A DNA stretch of 64,000 nucleotides from Yponomeuta sedellus (Eukaryota; Arthropoda; Insecta; Lepidoptera; Yponomeutidae): the NCBI GenBank assembly GCA_934045075.1, contig OW203721.1, positions 24,128,181-24,192,180 of the forward strand, read 5' to 3'. The notes below the pieces were generated by a model. It made no database searches. It saw nothing but the letters and a program-made list of their open reading frames with translations, and was not told the origin of the DNA. Shown here piece after piece: positions 23,374 to 33,575 of this stretch (position 1 is its first letter; the number at the start of each line of letters is the position of its first letter). The position numbers and the translations under genes are program-made.

Positions 23374-23780
23374 CTAATCCCCGGTTTCTCGTACGCTATC
23401 AAGCTGTTAATAATCTACTATTAACAGCTGTCAATAAGTTGGCCAAAGTGCATACGAAAAAATTTTTGACAGTGTTAACAATTTGACGGCCTCGGTGGCG
23501 CAGCGGCTTGGCACGCTGACTGTAAAACCGAAGGTCTCGGGTTCGATCCCCGGTCGGGTCAAACTAGGAAACGAACTTTTCTAGTTTGTCTCGGGTCTTG
23601 GATGTTATGTATGTATTTATTGTATTAAATCTATCGTCGAGTTGGCACCTGTAACACAAGTCATTTAGTTGTACTTTGTACAGGGCTAACGAGATCTGTG
23701 TAATGTGTCCATGAATATTTATTTATTATTATTTATTTACAATATATTACCAGCTCGATATACGAGAAACCTGGGGTTAG
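23374..23780. mobile_element. MITE with CTAATCCCC/GGGGTTAG ends, carrying a SINE
   Basis: Left end 'ctaatccccggtttctcgta' pairs with right end 'tacgagaaacctggggttag' (23761-23780). Next to the left end is the inner inverted motif 'taatctactattaacag'. The same element without an insert is at 42236-42370. Here SINE S1 (23483-23735) has landed inside, lengthening it to about 400 bp. Confidence 0.8.
23483..23735 (+). mobile_element. tRNA-derived SINE (family S1), copy 2
   Basis: 'acggcctcggtggcgcagcg' (A box), 'ggtctcgggttcgatcccc' (B box), then the S1 body to 'gtgtaatgtgtccatgaata' and TTTATT repeats. Nested in the MITE of 23374-23780, so it arrived later. Confidence 0.87.
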
Positions 23781-24007
23781 TTCTGAAATCACAGAGCTAT
23801 CTAACTAGGTGCAAATCACATCCGTGAAAGCGTGTACCTACTATCCTGAACGGTGTGTTTCATTGTCGCTAAAACACATCGCCGCTATCGGCGGGGGCTA
23901 TACATTGCCATGAAACAGGTTACGTTATTATTAGCAGTTCGGCAAATGACGCACCTGTGGTTCTTCCATGTATTCTTTTAAATAAATAAATAATAATCAT
24001 AAGGTAA

Positions 24008-24108
24008 ACGGACCCCGGACTGGGCCCCCGTGTTGGGGTATGGCCTAACCTTACTGCGATGCAGGAAGAGACCCGCGCCCCAGCAGGGGGGACATACAAG
24101 GAGCGAAA
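24008..24108 (+). repeat. Repeat A, 3' fragment
   Basis: 'gaccccggactgggcccccg' to 'cagcaggggggacatacaag'. It overlaps chance frames of up to 124 codons on both strands, which I do not accept as genes. Confidence 0.8.
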
Positions 24109-24300
24109 CGGACACCATACACATAGCAAGGGCTGTAAAAATACGGCGGTACAACAGAAACAAAACGGTAAGAGAAAGGACAATTTCCCAACGCAGCAGC
24201 AGAATAGATTTTCCACAGACAGGTACAAATCACATGTTGACAAAACTATAGAGTATCTCTGGAATCCACTCCGGGCTTCTACCGTCTGGCCCAACCTACA

Positions 24301-24693
24301 CGGCCTGCGCAGACGAGGGACTATTCCTCGGGTACTTTTTTGTCTGTCGATATAGATATCTTAAACTCATAAATTGTATCGAATAGAACACACGAAGGAC
24401 TAAAAGTACCCTGTACAAAAAGCCCCTCAAGTTAAGAATCAAGAGACCGGACTGGATAAAGGTTCAGTGTTTTCCTTTAAAACGCATTTTCTTTTTCAAC
24501 TTCATGTAAATTACAACACAATGTAATTTCAGAATATTATTTGCTTCCATAGCGCACGCTTCACTCAATTTCCGGGGAACAAAATGACCGCACACCGTAG
24601 GCGTTGAGTCCGCGGTAAGTACTCGGAGGACATTTTTTACGATTCAGGGACTTTTGTCCCTTGGGGACAAAAGTCCCTCGTCTGCGCAGGCCT
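24301..24693. mobile_element. 389-bp MITE family, copy 2, opposite orientation
   Basis: Aligns along its full length with the reverse complement of 10436-10824, roughly 90 percent by eye, with a few small indels. Ends are CGGCCTGCGCAGACGAGG and its complement. The flanks also form an inverted pair: 'cgtctggcccaacct' at the left (24283-24297) and 'ccagttgggccagacg' at the right (24701-24716), so it seems to sit in the loop of an older palindrome. Confidence 0.87.
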
Positions 24694-24914
24694 ATAAGCT
24701 CCAGTTGGGCCAGACGTTGAATAATAAAGCATTGGCTAAGCCTTTGCAGTGAATTAATAGACCGCTGTCGATACTTTAAGGCGAGAATAAGTTAGCAGGG
24801 GACTATATGTGGGCGGTGTAGATTGGAAAGAAGAAGTTGGATGTCGGAATTTATTCGGACAGTGTATAAGTGTACAGTGTATAAGTCCACTAAAGATTTG
24901 ATGATAATGATGAT

Positions 24915-25618
24915 TATACTATTTTTATTTTAATGCACTAACCCGTGCTAAGGAACAAATTTAAAAAAAAATTAAAAACCTATTTAGGTTTAAATAGGTT
25001 TTTAAATTTGTTCCTTAGCACGGGTTAGTGCATTAAAATAAAAATAGTATAATCATGTGGGTACAGTGATATCGTTCCGATGTTAAACCTAACTGCAAAG
25101 TAGGTAGTCGGGGCTGTAAGTAATGCAATTTGCTTAAGTCAGATGTCGCTGCCTGTACGTAATACAGAGAATAGTGTAAAGAGGTTCGAAATTTCACTGA
25201 TGCCGTGAGTCGCCCATTGGCTCAATTGGTAGAGCGCTGGCACGGATAGCCAGAGGTTGCGGGTTCGAATCCCGGCATGGGTGAAATTTTTAGCCTCTAA
25301 ATAGGTTTTTAAATTTGTTCCTTAGCACGGGTTAGTGCATTAAAATAAAAATAGTATAATCATGTGGGTACAGTGAAATCGTTCCGATGTTAAACCTAAC
25401 TGCAAAGTAGGTAGTCGGGGCTGTAAGTAATGCAATTTGCTTAAGTCAGATGTCGCTGCCTGTACGTAATACAGAGAATAGTGTAAAGAGGTTCGAAATT
25501 TCACTGATGCCGTGAGTCGCCCATTGGCTCAATTGGTAGAGCGCTGGCACGGATAGCCAGAGGTTGCGGGTTCGAATACCGGCATGGGTGAAATTTTTAG
25601 CCTCTAAATAGGTTTTTA
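24915..25618 (-). mobile_element. Fold-back tRNA-like retroposon, tandem copy
   Basis: 704 bp flanked by a perfect 12-bp target duplication GATAATGATGAT (24903-24914 and 25619-25630). Read on the minus strand it starts TAAAAACCTATTTAGAGG, passes two tandem 307-bp units (boundary near 25364), then turns round at about 24989 and ends in the opposite copy of TTAGCACGGGTTAGTGCATT plus AAAATAAAAATAGTATA. Each unit holds a tRNA-like sequence in plus orientation (25208-25284 and 25515-25591): A box 'tggctcaattggtagagcg', anticodon stem CTGGC/GCCAG, B box 'ggttgcgggttcgaatccc'. It sits in the GAT-rich end of repeat A (25628). Confidence 0.85.
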
Positions 25619-25627
25619 GATAATGAT

Positions 25628-25825
25628 GATATCAACCCTTTGTATGTCCCCACAGCTAGGACACGGGTCTTTTCCTGCATCGCAGAAAGGTTAGGCCATA
25701 CTCCACCACGGGGCCAAGTCCGGATTGGTAGAGGATAGTAAGACAGTGGCGGGCCTTACTGTCAGAAGTTGTGAAGCCGCCCAAAATGCCTCTAACATGG
25801 CTTCACGACTGCCACATGAGTTTTA
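25628..25825 (-). repeat. Repeat A, minus, 3' half
   Basis: 'gatatcaaccctttgtatgt', 'gacacgggtcttttcctgca', 'cttactgtcagaagttgtga', ending 'acgactgccacatg'. Directly abuts the fold-back element. Confidence 0.85.
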
Positions 25826-26911
25826 TTAATCAATATGCTTGACAAATAAAGTATTTGTATCAAATTAGAACTAGGTCACAGGCTAAGTCTGGAAGGGCCG
25901 GGTTTCGCAAATCGACCTCGTTTCGGCTTGAGACGAACAATGGCTTACTTTGCGCAACAGCTACAGGCCGTGGGTAAGTATCAATTTATATAACCCGGCT
26001 CACCAAGCTCCGCTGATTCACCGAGCGCCGTGACATTGCTTTGTGCTAAGCCAGGGGTCCTAAAAGCGCGGTACGCGTACCTCTCGGGTCTAGTATGTCA
26101 GTTGGTCACGTGGGTAACAGTAAGATGGCTGGTGACCACATTCGGATATAGCTAGCAAGTTTGAATTAATATCAAATGTGCTGTGATACCTGAAATTGTA
26201 AAGTTCGAATGTAACAGTTCACTCAATCCAAGCAAATTTGATTTTTATAATGTTGAAGTAATTCTTAATAAAAAAAAATGTGTGTCACATTTTTTATACG
26301 ATAAAAGTTAATACTTATACAATCACGAAATTTAGCAAGAAGCCACACCTCACACCATGAAAAAATGTAAAATTCCGTATATTTTGATTTGCAGTTATAT
26401 TACAAGCTGTATGGGTGAACATATTTTTTAAACTGCAAAGTTAAGTTTGTAATTATTAGTTAGCTACGAGCGCTAGATTTATGTAAATTTTTATTTAGTT
26501 TATATTAATTAGTTTCATTTTAGTGAATTTTAAAATGTATTATTGTCTGTGAAATAAATAGTTACCTCTGTTACTGTGATGTTGTGTATTTGAAAACAAT
26601 ATTTTAAATTCAGGTCCATAATAAAAAAAGTTATCGTTAAACATTCAAAACTAAGGATTTCACAGAGGGAGATGGAGCTACGAGTTTGAGAAACCCTGAG
26701 CCAAGCACTGCTTGACGACCGCGGTAGCTTGTCAAGGGGCTCCGTGCCCCACTGATGAAACAAAACATATATTTTTTACAAGTCGGTTTTGTAAAACGTA
26801 TCACTACAATCTTTTAATCAAATGAATAGTGATTTCTAAGACCGAGAATCTAGGATCACGCCTTGGACTAGATAATGCCATTTAGTCCTTGGTTTCTTTC
26901 CTGAGCTTCGC
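25826..26911. other. No gene recognised
   Basis: 25880-26050 is GC-richer with no identified frame. 26690-26760 (minus) has a TTTCATCAG acceptor-like border before an open GC-rich stretch, but no donor and no known motif; too weak to call an exon. Confidence 0.3.
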
Positions 26912-27005
26912 GGCCATGGAACCTAAATATCACTAAGCACATAACTGTAGGGCTGTCTCTTCGAATTTCTCATAAAAGAGCGTGACGTTACTTATATAGA
27001 TAATA
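26912..27005. mobile_element. MITE (GGCCGGTTTCT family), diverged copy
   Basis: 'ggccatggaacctaaatatc' and 'ctgtctcttcgaatttctca', 'aaaagagcgtgac' match the centre and one arm of the reverse complement of 38541-38676. Confidence 0.55.
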
Positions 27006-28313
27006 GCAAATAACTTATTGCAAGGAAAGAACGAGAAAACAGCTCTATCTTTGTTTTAACTGCAGGTACCAGATAGAAAAGCCAGTCGCCTTGTCACGAG
27101 TGCTCAGTAATAATTTAATTGCCTAGTTTTGTTACGTGAGTGCGTCGTTGCTCCCAGACTAGGATACCTGTGCTATGGGTAGCCAGGCACTGTCGATTCC
27201 GGTAATAAGTTACATAATTTTTTTCTTAAGTTGGCGGGCAAGGATTACCTATCGTTAAATATCGTCCTTTTTCAATTTACTGTTATTTTACATCGAGATC
27301 TTCTAGCCTTTTCTGATCTCTCTATGTTATAATTATAATCTTTCTTAAGCACTATCAATGGTATTTATATATATTGATATATATAGATAATTCACTACTT
27401 ATCTACTTAACTAATGTTATAAAAATCTCTCTGTGTCGTTGTCCAAGTATTCTATCGCACCTCAAAAGTGCCATAGGACTAATAAGAAGCAGTCTCATAT
27501 CCAGCTACCTGTAACTTTCAACCTAGGAACTAGAGCTCAGACCGTGCGCGTACAGATAACTATTGTTCAACCTTGGCAAGTGACAACTCCTTGCGTTCTC
27601 GCACATTCCTTAGCTACGACTTCCTTTTTAAAACGACCAGGCTGAGTTTCTCAATCTTTTACTTTAGTCAGTTATCGACACAGTCTTCCTTTTCGTTGCC
27701 GCCAATCTCACCAAATAGTTTTCCGAGCGCCGTAGTTTTCTGACAACTTCGGCTGCAGTTTTGGTTGTTTCACCTCGGCGTCGGGGCAGTCTCCTACACT
27801 CTCGGGGCCTGGATTTTTGGATTCTCAGTGCACATCCAAGTTAACCTCTTTTTCGGTGCGCCGAGGCAGTATAATGTTAATTCTGTTGCGCAACAGACCG
27901 AGCGATCGCTCGTAATAGCCAGCAGAGGTAACCAACAATTACGCCTGCCCTTGCATTCTAAAGGTTTCATGCAGTCAGCCAGTACAGAGGATTCAGTGAC
28001 TTTGAAAAACGTATTTAAGCCGCGGGTGATAAGATTCATAGCGTAAGGCTGTGGTTGGCTACAACAGTTGTAAGTACCTTGATAGAGTCGATAGAAAATC
28101 AATCTTTTCATACGAAAAGTCAGGTTGCTTACATTGCGGACTTTAGACCAAAAAACTACTATTACATAGTTGAAAAGTTCAGATTCAGTAGTCCATCAAT
28201 CCGCGTATGTTGGTTCACTGTCCTTGGTCATGCATCAGCAAAAATGTCAGCTCATTTATTGGCTCTGCCTTATAAATCATGAGTAAAGGCAAGACATAGT
28301 AACACAAAAGATC
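27006..28313. other. No gene recognised
   Basis: 27430-28110 has balanced base composition and several overlapping frames of 70-105 codons, but none with a family motif or splice-like borders that I trust. It could be an old transposon or an unrecognised exon region. 27125-27190 has a trace of SINE S2. Confidence 0.3.
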
Positions 28314-28314
28314 A

Positions 28315-28410
28315 ATAGACCAGAGTCCCTAGCTGGCCCGAATTGGAAGATGCCGCGAACCACCGTCAGAAATGGTAATCTGTGGTTAAAGAAATGGAAA
28401 TCTGTGGTAC
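28315..28410 (+). pseudogene. RTE-type LINE end, split by a hAT element
   Basis: 'aatagaccagagtccctagc', 'tggcccgaattggaagatgc' and 'ccaccgtcagaaatgg' match the minus-strand LINE frame at 4118-4300 but with a 22-bp internal duplication (aatctgtggttaaagaaatg). The tail 'gttaaaggaacgaagaagaa' continues at 28927, beyond the hAT insert. Confidence 0.7.
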
Positions 28411-28418
28411 CTTAGGAG

Positions 28419-28920
28419 CAGTGTTATTATTGATACGGCAATTGCCGTAATATACGGTAATTTATGGATGTTTTTTTCTAATATACGGTATACGGCAGGA
28501 TTTCGTAAGCTTAAAACAAAAAAAAAAAACTACAAACGAAACGTAATGAATGTGTCCAATTTTCGAGATTTCCCAAAAAAAAATTTCCTGCTGACATAAA
28601 TTGAACTAGATGTCTCATGCAATATCTTTTATATGTCCCACTCTTAGATAAACAAGCTATTCGAAATAAAGGCGGTTGCTCAAAATTTCAGGTGTCTGGA
28701 GATATGCTTATCAAAATGAAAAGCAAAGAAAAATATTCATTGTACAAGCAGTGTATTAGAAACATATAGGATGAAGAAAATATAGAAAGTTGAAAATGTC
28801 CTAAATATTTTTGTGTTTCAATCACTATTTAATTAAAAGATAATACGGCAGCTCTACGATTTTGTTTGATAAATACGGCAATTTGAAACGCCAAACCAGA
28901 TTTTGACGATAATAACACTG
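28419..28920. mobile_element. hAT-type non-autonomous element, 502 bp
   Basis: Begins CAGTGTTATTAT and ends ATAATAACACTG, a typical hAT terminus, and is flanked by the perfect 8-bp duplication CTTAGGAG (28411-28418 and 28921-28928), the hAT size. Sub-terminal TACGGCA motifs occur in both orientations (e.g. 'atacggcaattgccgt'). No transposase frame, so it depends on an autonomous relative. It interrupts the LINE fragment at 28315. Confidence 0.92.
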
Positions 28921-28989
28921 CTTAGGAGTTAAAGGAACGAAGAAGAAATTATACTATATATCTTAGACGTCACATTGATATTGAACCAC

Positions 28990-29155
28990 ATAATAATCTA
29001 ATGTATAAAAATCTCGTGTCACAGTGTTTGTAATCAAACTCCTCAGAAACGGCTTTACTGATTGTTATGATTTTTATTGTGTATATATATAGACTTGAGA
29101 ATAGGTCGCAGGCTAATTAATATGGCAAAACGACGTTTGTGGGGGCAGCTAGTGT
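28990..29155 (+). repeat. Interspersed repeat (TATAAAAATCTCGTGTCACAG), copy 1
   Basis: 'gtataaaaatctcgtgtcac', 'caaactcctcagaaacggct', 'gaataggtcgcaggctaatt', 'gggggcagctagtg'. Other copies: 56405-56525, a 3' piece at 43303-43355, and a minus 5' piece at 32228-32300. Lepidopteran repeat, class unsure. Confidence 0.65.
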
Positions 29156-29394
29156 ATGATAAATACATATTTTTATATCGCAACATAATGTATACCTAAT
29201 TATTTAGCGAATTGGAGCGATCGACTTACTTTTTTTTTTAACTAAACCCTAGCCTAGCTCTGGGTCTTAACTCGACCGACACCTAAACAGAACGTAACGA
29301 TTTCCTTCAAAACAATACAAACATGAATGGCCGGCCAGCTATTCTAAAGACGCATCGTTACAGTATCTTAGGGCTCTACGCGGCCGAAGGGAGT

Positions 29395-29505
29395 TAGACC
29401 TGAGATTTCGGCACTTAGTAACCTCATAGTTGGGCCATTGTACGTAGCAAGCGCTGCAGTACGCTAACAGCGCAGACACTAGGGTTTCCTTAATACAATT
29501 ACTCT
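29395..29505 (-). mobile_element. SINE S3 body/tail, minus
   Basis: 'gttagacctgagatttcggc', 'agttgggccattgtacgtag', 'cactagggtttcctta'. The same block is at 40297, 58563 and 61385, where the SINE head is also kept. Confidence 0.65.
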
Positions 29506-29552
29506 GTTGCATTTTGTACTGTATGTTTCCATATTGTATGTTTGTAAATGTA

Positions 29553-29682
29553 CTTCCTTTGAAGAGATCACTTTTAGTGATTTTAGTTAGGCTGCCGTAT
29601 GTACCTACTCTTAGGTTAAGAAATATCTGTGTAATTTGCATTTTACTGTTCAATAAAGTGTTCTCTATATATCTATCTAAGC
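29553..29682 (+). mobile_element. LINE 3' tail (TGGAAGAGATCAC type)
   Basis: 'gaagagatcacttttagtga', 'aggctgccgtatgta', 'aagaaatatctgtgtaattt', 'aataaagtgttctctatata'. The GC-rich stretch that follows (29690-29840) is unassigned. Confidence 0.75.
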
Positions 29683-29965
29683 CGGGGTTTCTGCGCAAGC
29701 GCACCGTAAGCTCGGTTACGAGGCGCGGTGCATTACAACAGCGGCCGCCCACACTTCGACACCATTGTAATGGGATACGTAATCGCCCGTGCGCTAGGGT
29801 TGCCAGTCGAAGCGGGTCGCACAAGTACGAGATTTGAAGGTACCGCTATGAGTGAGTTTTTTACCGTACCGTGGCAGGCAAACCATATAATAGTTGTGAC
29901 GTTAGAATAAAAAAATATACAAAATTACGACAGCCAGGAAAGATCAAGGGCCTAACCATGCACAC

Positions 29966-30038
29966 TAAATCCTGAGCGTTCCCAATCGTCTAACTGCCAA
30001 ATTCCATACTAATTGACAGTTGCAATTGTTCAGGATTA
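29966..30038. repeat. Small palindromic MITE, copy 1
   Basis: 'aaatcctgagcgttcccaat', 'cgtctaactgccaaattcca' and the partly complementary end 'gacagttgcaattgttcagg'. A better palindrome of the same family is at 35798-35879. Confidence 0.65.
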
Positions 30039-30492
30039 GGTGCGCGTAACATGAGGGCGAGTATTTTAAGTTACCCAAGTGGATTCAAACAAGATAGTAA
30101 TACCGTCATATTTTATCAGTGGAACCTTTTTACGCCATTTTTGTTATTACATGTCTTTCTATTATAAATAAAGTATAAACTCTTTTTTGAAAATCGTATA
30201 CATTTTATATTTTATGTCAAGAACTCAATAATATTATATATTACTAGTATGTAATATAGTACATGGGCTTTATCTGAAATAAATTTACGTACACATACAC
30301 GCAAAAAATTGTTTCAATCAAATCAACAAATAGAAGTTGAGGTGACATTTATGAATATTTATACTCATAGTATTAGTAAACCAGTATAAGTGGACAATAA
30401 TACAGGAACGGGCCCTCAAAACACAATATTCCTTAAAAAAGAAAAGTCCGGTAACTCAGTTTTTGAGTATAATTCAAAGAATAAAAACTTAC

Positions 30493-30694
30493 TTAAATTG
30501 TAATGTTGGTTGTAAAGGTGCCGAATTTTAGACAATACGTGTGCGTCTGGCAACACCGCTGTGAAGTAAGAACGCTCATTCATTTCGGAACAGGCCGCGG
30601 ATGGTGTAACGGAGATACGTACTTGCTGCTCGTGACAGCATGGTAAATCATAGTGGGTCACTACTACCATCAGAAAAATCAACCATGATTTCAT
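30493..30694 (-). CDS. Candidate first coding exon with signal peptide
   Basis: On the minus strand an ATG at 30694 opens a 67-codon frame with an in-frame stop upstream. The N-terminus MKSWLIFLMVVVTHYDLPCC has a Lys, then a hydrophobic core, as in a signal peptide. The following part (HEQQVRISVTPSAACSEMNE and on) has mixed composition with balanced codon third positions, unlike the AT-rich surroundings. The frame then meets TTTAA|GTAAGT (donor base G at 30492), a consensus 5' splice site, giving an exon ending in phase 1. It would make a secreted or membrane protein of unknown family. It could instead be a chance frame: I see no promoter and no next exon. It is not known whether it belongs with the exons at 52-63 kb; since it carries its own start it is more likely a separate gene. 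Confidence 0.4.
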
Positions 30695-30952
30695 AGCAAC
30701 CCGCGCTCAGATGTACACCACACATCACGTCCGACACTACGCTTGCCGCATTTTTTAAAAAGACGGAACTCTCCCATATTTGTGTAATTAAACCAACATT
30801 GAAATGGAAATCCAGACGCCCACATCTCACCCACATTCAACCCCCTACAGATGGGGATTGAATGTGGATGTGAGTATATCCATTCCAATTTTGTTCAATA
30901 AGCAATCGAGACCGGAACGGTTGATGAACAATAAAAATCAAACCCAGCTAAC

Positions 30953-30990
30953 GAAGCCCGTTGAAATATCGGCATATTTCAACGGGCTTC
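30953..30990. repeat. Perfect 17-bp inverted repeat
   Basis: GAAGCCCGTTGAAATAT (30953-30969), loop CGGC, exact complement at 30974-30990. About 100 bp upstream, 'cccacattcaacccc' and 'ggggattgaatgtgg' (30830-30868) form another hairpin. Confidence 0.9.
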
Positions 30991-30994
30991 ATTA

Positions 30995-31430
30995 AAACGA
31001 CATTTTCTCAGAGAGCAGACGCAATATTGTGCAGCTATTGAAGCCTCCTGGAAATGGCTCCTCTATGATCTCGTTTAACTGAGTATTCTAAGGAAACTAG
31101 ATGAAAGGCTATCCATGAATGCTTGGAAACGGAACGAGCTGTTTTCATCGCAATAATACAATTAAAGGGAACAGATGGTAGCAGAGGAACTCGATAGCAT
31201 ATCGAGATTAACAACCGTGCATTCTATTCGGTAAGAAAACATACAAGGTTCGGAATGAAAACAAAAAAAATATATTTCGCTTAGCAAACAACACGCAACA
31301 AAATACTTTTTTGATTTAGTAAAGATTTATGAAAGCCAAGAAATTGATTAGGAGTTGTTTGAACCTTCATTCGGTCGGGCAAACATGTTTTTCGAGTCTC
31401 AAATCGTCAAAAGAAGGAAAGGGTTTCATT
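30995..31430. other. No feature seen
   Basis: No recognisable gene or repeat partner. Confidence 0.3.
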
Positions 31431-31545
31431 TACATACATACGTAAACTCACGCCTGTCTCCCGGTAGGGTAGACAGAGAACAGGGATTGTCATTTCCCAC
31501 GATCCAGACGAATCTCCTTCACTTCATCTACACTATTATGCACGT
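31431..31545 (-). pseudogene. RTE-like LINE end (TATG-tail family), minus copy
   Basis: 'tacatacatacgtaaactca' (tail plus stop), 'cgcctgtctcccggtagggt', 'cccacgatccagacgaatct', 'ccttcacttcatct'. A diverged minus-strand copy with only about four TATG units left. Confidence 0.75.
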
Positions 31546-31602
31546 AGGGTCTACATCCGAAAAGGCTATTAAAGAAAATATATATTACTAGATTTTTTTT
31601 TC

Positions 31603-31700
31603 ACACCAATCCGGACTTGGCCCCCGTGGCGGAGTATGGCTTATACCTTCCTCAGGAAGAGTACTGTGCCTCTCGGTGGGGACATAATTGTTGACGATGG
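31603..31700 (+). repeat. Repeat A, 3' fragment
   Basis: 'aatccggacttggcccccgt' to 'gtggggacataattgttgac', diverged. Lies 55 bp from a minus copy, making an imperfect inverted pair. Confidence 0.75.
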
Positions 31701-31754
31701 TGATGAAAGTTTTTTTACATCATGTCAATTAGTCTACCACCTATCGTTATCGTT

Positions 31755-31935
31755 ATCAACCGTTATATGTCCCCACTGCTGGGGCACGGGTCTCTTCCTG
31801 CATCGCAGGAAGGTTAGGCCATACTCCACCACGGGGGCCAAGTCCGGGTTGGTGGAGGATTGTGAGACAGTGGCGGGCCTCACTGTCAGAAGTTATCAAG
31901 CCGCCCATAAGGCCTCTGACATGGCTTGACGCTAC
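31755..31935 (-). repeat. Repeat A, minus, 3' half
   Basis: Very well-kept: 'tatcaaccgttatatgtccc', 'cgggtctcttcctgcatcgc', 'ccaagtccgggttggtggag', 'gcccataaggcctctgacat'. Frames of 60-97 codons over it are chance. Confidence 0.88.
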
Positions 31936-31989
31936 CACCTATTCTCACACCTAATTATATATTTTTATGTAGCCTATAAACGTCCTATG

Positions 31990-32200
31990 GGACGACCTGC
32001 TATGGCAGGGAACAGGCATTCTCTCAGAGAGAGAGAGTATGAGCTTAATTAAGCTATTGACTACTAAAAACCCCAATCTACAGATAAACCTTGCCGGTTT
32101 CGGCGGATGAGAGGCATTAAGTTGTATGTATTTTTTTCTTACTTTGAATAAAAAAAAAAATACTACGGGCGCCCACCGCGTATTGGCTATTTCAAGACCC
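31990..32200 (-). mobile_element. LINE/SINE tail, minus, with internal A-rich insert
   Basis: 'gggaacaggcattctctcag' and 'agagtatgagcttaatta' continue only at 32163 ('cgggcgcccaccgcgtattg', 'gctatttcaagac'). The 32050-32160 piece between them ends in an 11-A run and may be a small retroposed insert. Confidence 0.5.
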
Positions 32201-32300
32201 AACTAGGCAAAAAACTTTATATTGATGGAGCCGTTTCGGAGGTGTTCCATAAAAAACACTGGGACACGAGATTTTTATCTATGAGACGATATTTTCCATT

Positions 32301-32734
32301 TGAACCTTTTCGCCCTTTAGCTATCTATCTCAAACATCAATTGAGCTTTCAGATAGGGAAATATTGAGTATTTCGCAGAACCACAGGACTACAAAGTAAA
32401 ACGGAAGCGAGGGCAGAGCCGCAATCAACGGAGTTTCGTTAAAACGAGAAGCACGATGCTGCATGAAATGCGAATATTGCGATAACAGACAGCAAAGCTT
32501 ATTATACAGAACTGCAGAGTTGTAAAATAAAACGAAAGCAAATGTAGAGAAGGGAGTCAAAGGAGTCATTCGACGAACTGAATTATAGCAGAGGGGATGG
32601 GGACCTAATAAATACGCTTCGAGGAGTACAGAAATATACATTCGCTGAAGTAAATTAACATGCATCTGAATTGGGTGCGGATTTGCCTATTCGGAACGAA
32701 TAATAGAAAGAGCTTCCAAATCGTATCAAAATGT
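32301..32734. other. No gene recognised
   Basis: 32228-32300 holds a minus 5' piece of the TCTCGTGTCACAG repeat (see 28990); the rest shows no gene. Frames of 60-110 codons overlap without motifs. Confidence 0.3.
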
Positions 32735-32966
32735 AACGGTGCAAACCTCTTCACACCATTTTTATTTCTTTTTCTATCTATCGTTTTCAAATATTTAAAT
32801 TACGTCACACATTCTTCGATTTCCCTCATTTTTCATCACTACTACTATACCCTTCGAACTCGACTATTTTACCTGCTTATCCGTTTTCATCCAGTTTTCT
32901 GTTTTATTAAAATATTATACTACTAATATACAAATAAAACCACACATGAAGTCGTTCCAGAGTTTA
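32735..32966 (+). repeat. Repeat R, copy 1
   Basis: 'aacggtgcaaacctcttcac' through 'ttcgatttccctcatttttc' and 'cagttttctgttttatt' to 'gtcgttccagagtttatt'. The reverse complement is at 63562-63805, with the same block order. Non-coding; class unknown. Confidence 0.85.
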
Positions 32967-33005
32967 TTATTATTTGTAAAGATATCCAACGTTCCACTAG
33001 AATAT

Positions 33006-33170
33006 TTTAAAAACCTATTTAGAGGCTAAAAATTCCACCCATGCTGGATTCAAACCCGCGACCTCTGGCTATCCGTGCCAGGTCGCGGGTTCGAATCCCG
33101 GCGTGGGTGGAATTTTTAGCTCCTAAATAGGTTTTTAAAATTGTCCTTAGCACGGGTTAGTGCATTAAAA
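33006..33170 (+). mobile_element. Fold-back tRNA-like retroposon, short copy
   Basis: Starts 'ttaaaaacctatttagaggc', then the antisense B-box side (ggattcaaacccgcgacctc), turns at 'gctatccgtgccaggtcgcg', and returns in sense to 'gtccttagcacgggttagtg' plus CATTAAAA. AGAATAT flanks it (32999-33005 and 33171-33177). The two arms pair for about 55 bp. Confidence 0.8.
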
Positions 33171-33387
33171 AGAATATAATCGTATCAGAAAATAGACAAT
33201 AAACTAAAGTGATTTAGTGTTCTTAGCTCGCCCCAAAGATTAGCAAGCTGGCATCACATGTGGGGAAATAACTCAGATCATAGAAGGAAGTAAGGACATA
33301 TTGCGTAAAAAGCGACCAAGACTCGAAAGCTTCATTCTTCGCTATACGATAATTATACGTTTACGCAAAAGTATACAATAAAGATCG

Positions 33388-33575
33388 GTAGATGGCAGTC
33401 GTTAAGCCAAGTCGGAGGCATTAGGGCGGCTTGAAAACTTTTGACAGTAGGACCAGCTACTAGTCATGCAAGCCTGCACCAACCCAGACTTGGTCCCCGT
33501 GGTGAAGTATGGCCTATACCTTCCTCAGGCCTTCCTCAGAAGAGACCTGTCACCCTCGGTTGAAAAATCTGTTGA
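33388..33575 (+). repeat. Repeat A, diverged
   Basis: 'gatggcagtcgttaagccaa' to 'cctcagaagagacctgtcac', with a small duplication (ccttcctcaggccttcctca). Confidence 0.75.

Noticed and set aside
25208..25284. Possible functional tRNA genes (also 25515-25591, 53742-53812, 53187-53260)
   Set aside because: They have intact A and B boxes but lie inside multi-copy SINE units, lack T33 or good acceptor pairing, and have no terminator directly after.
26690..26775. Minus-strand exon candidate after a TTTCATCAG acceptor
   Set aside because: No donor, no known motif, and the sequence could be the end of a transposon.
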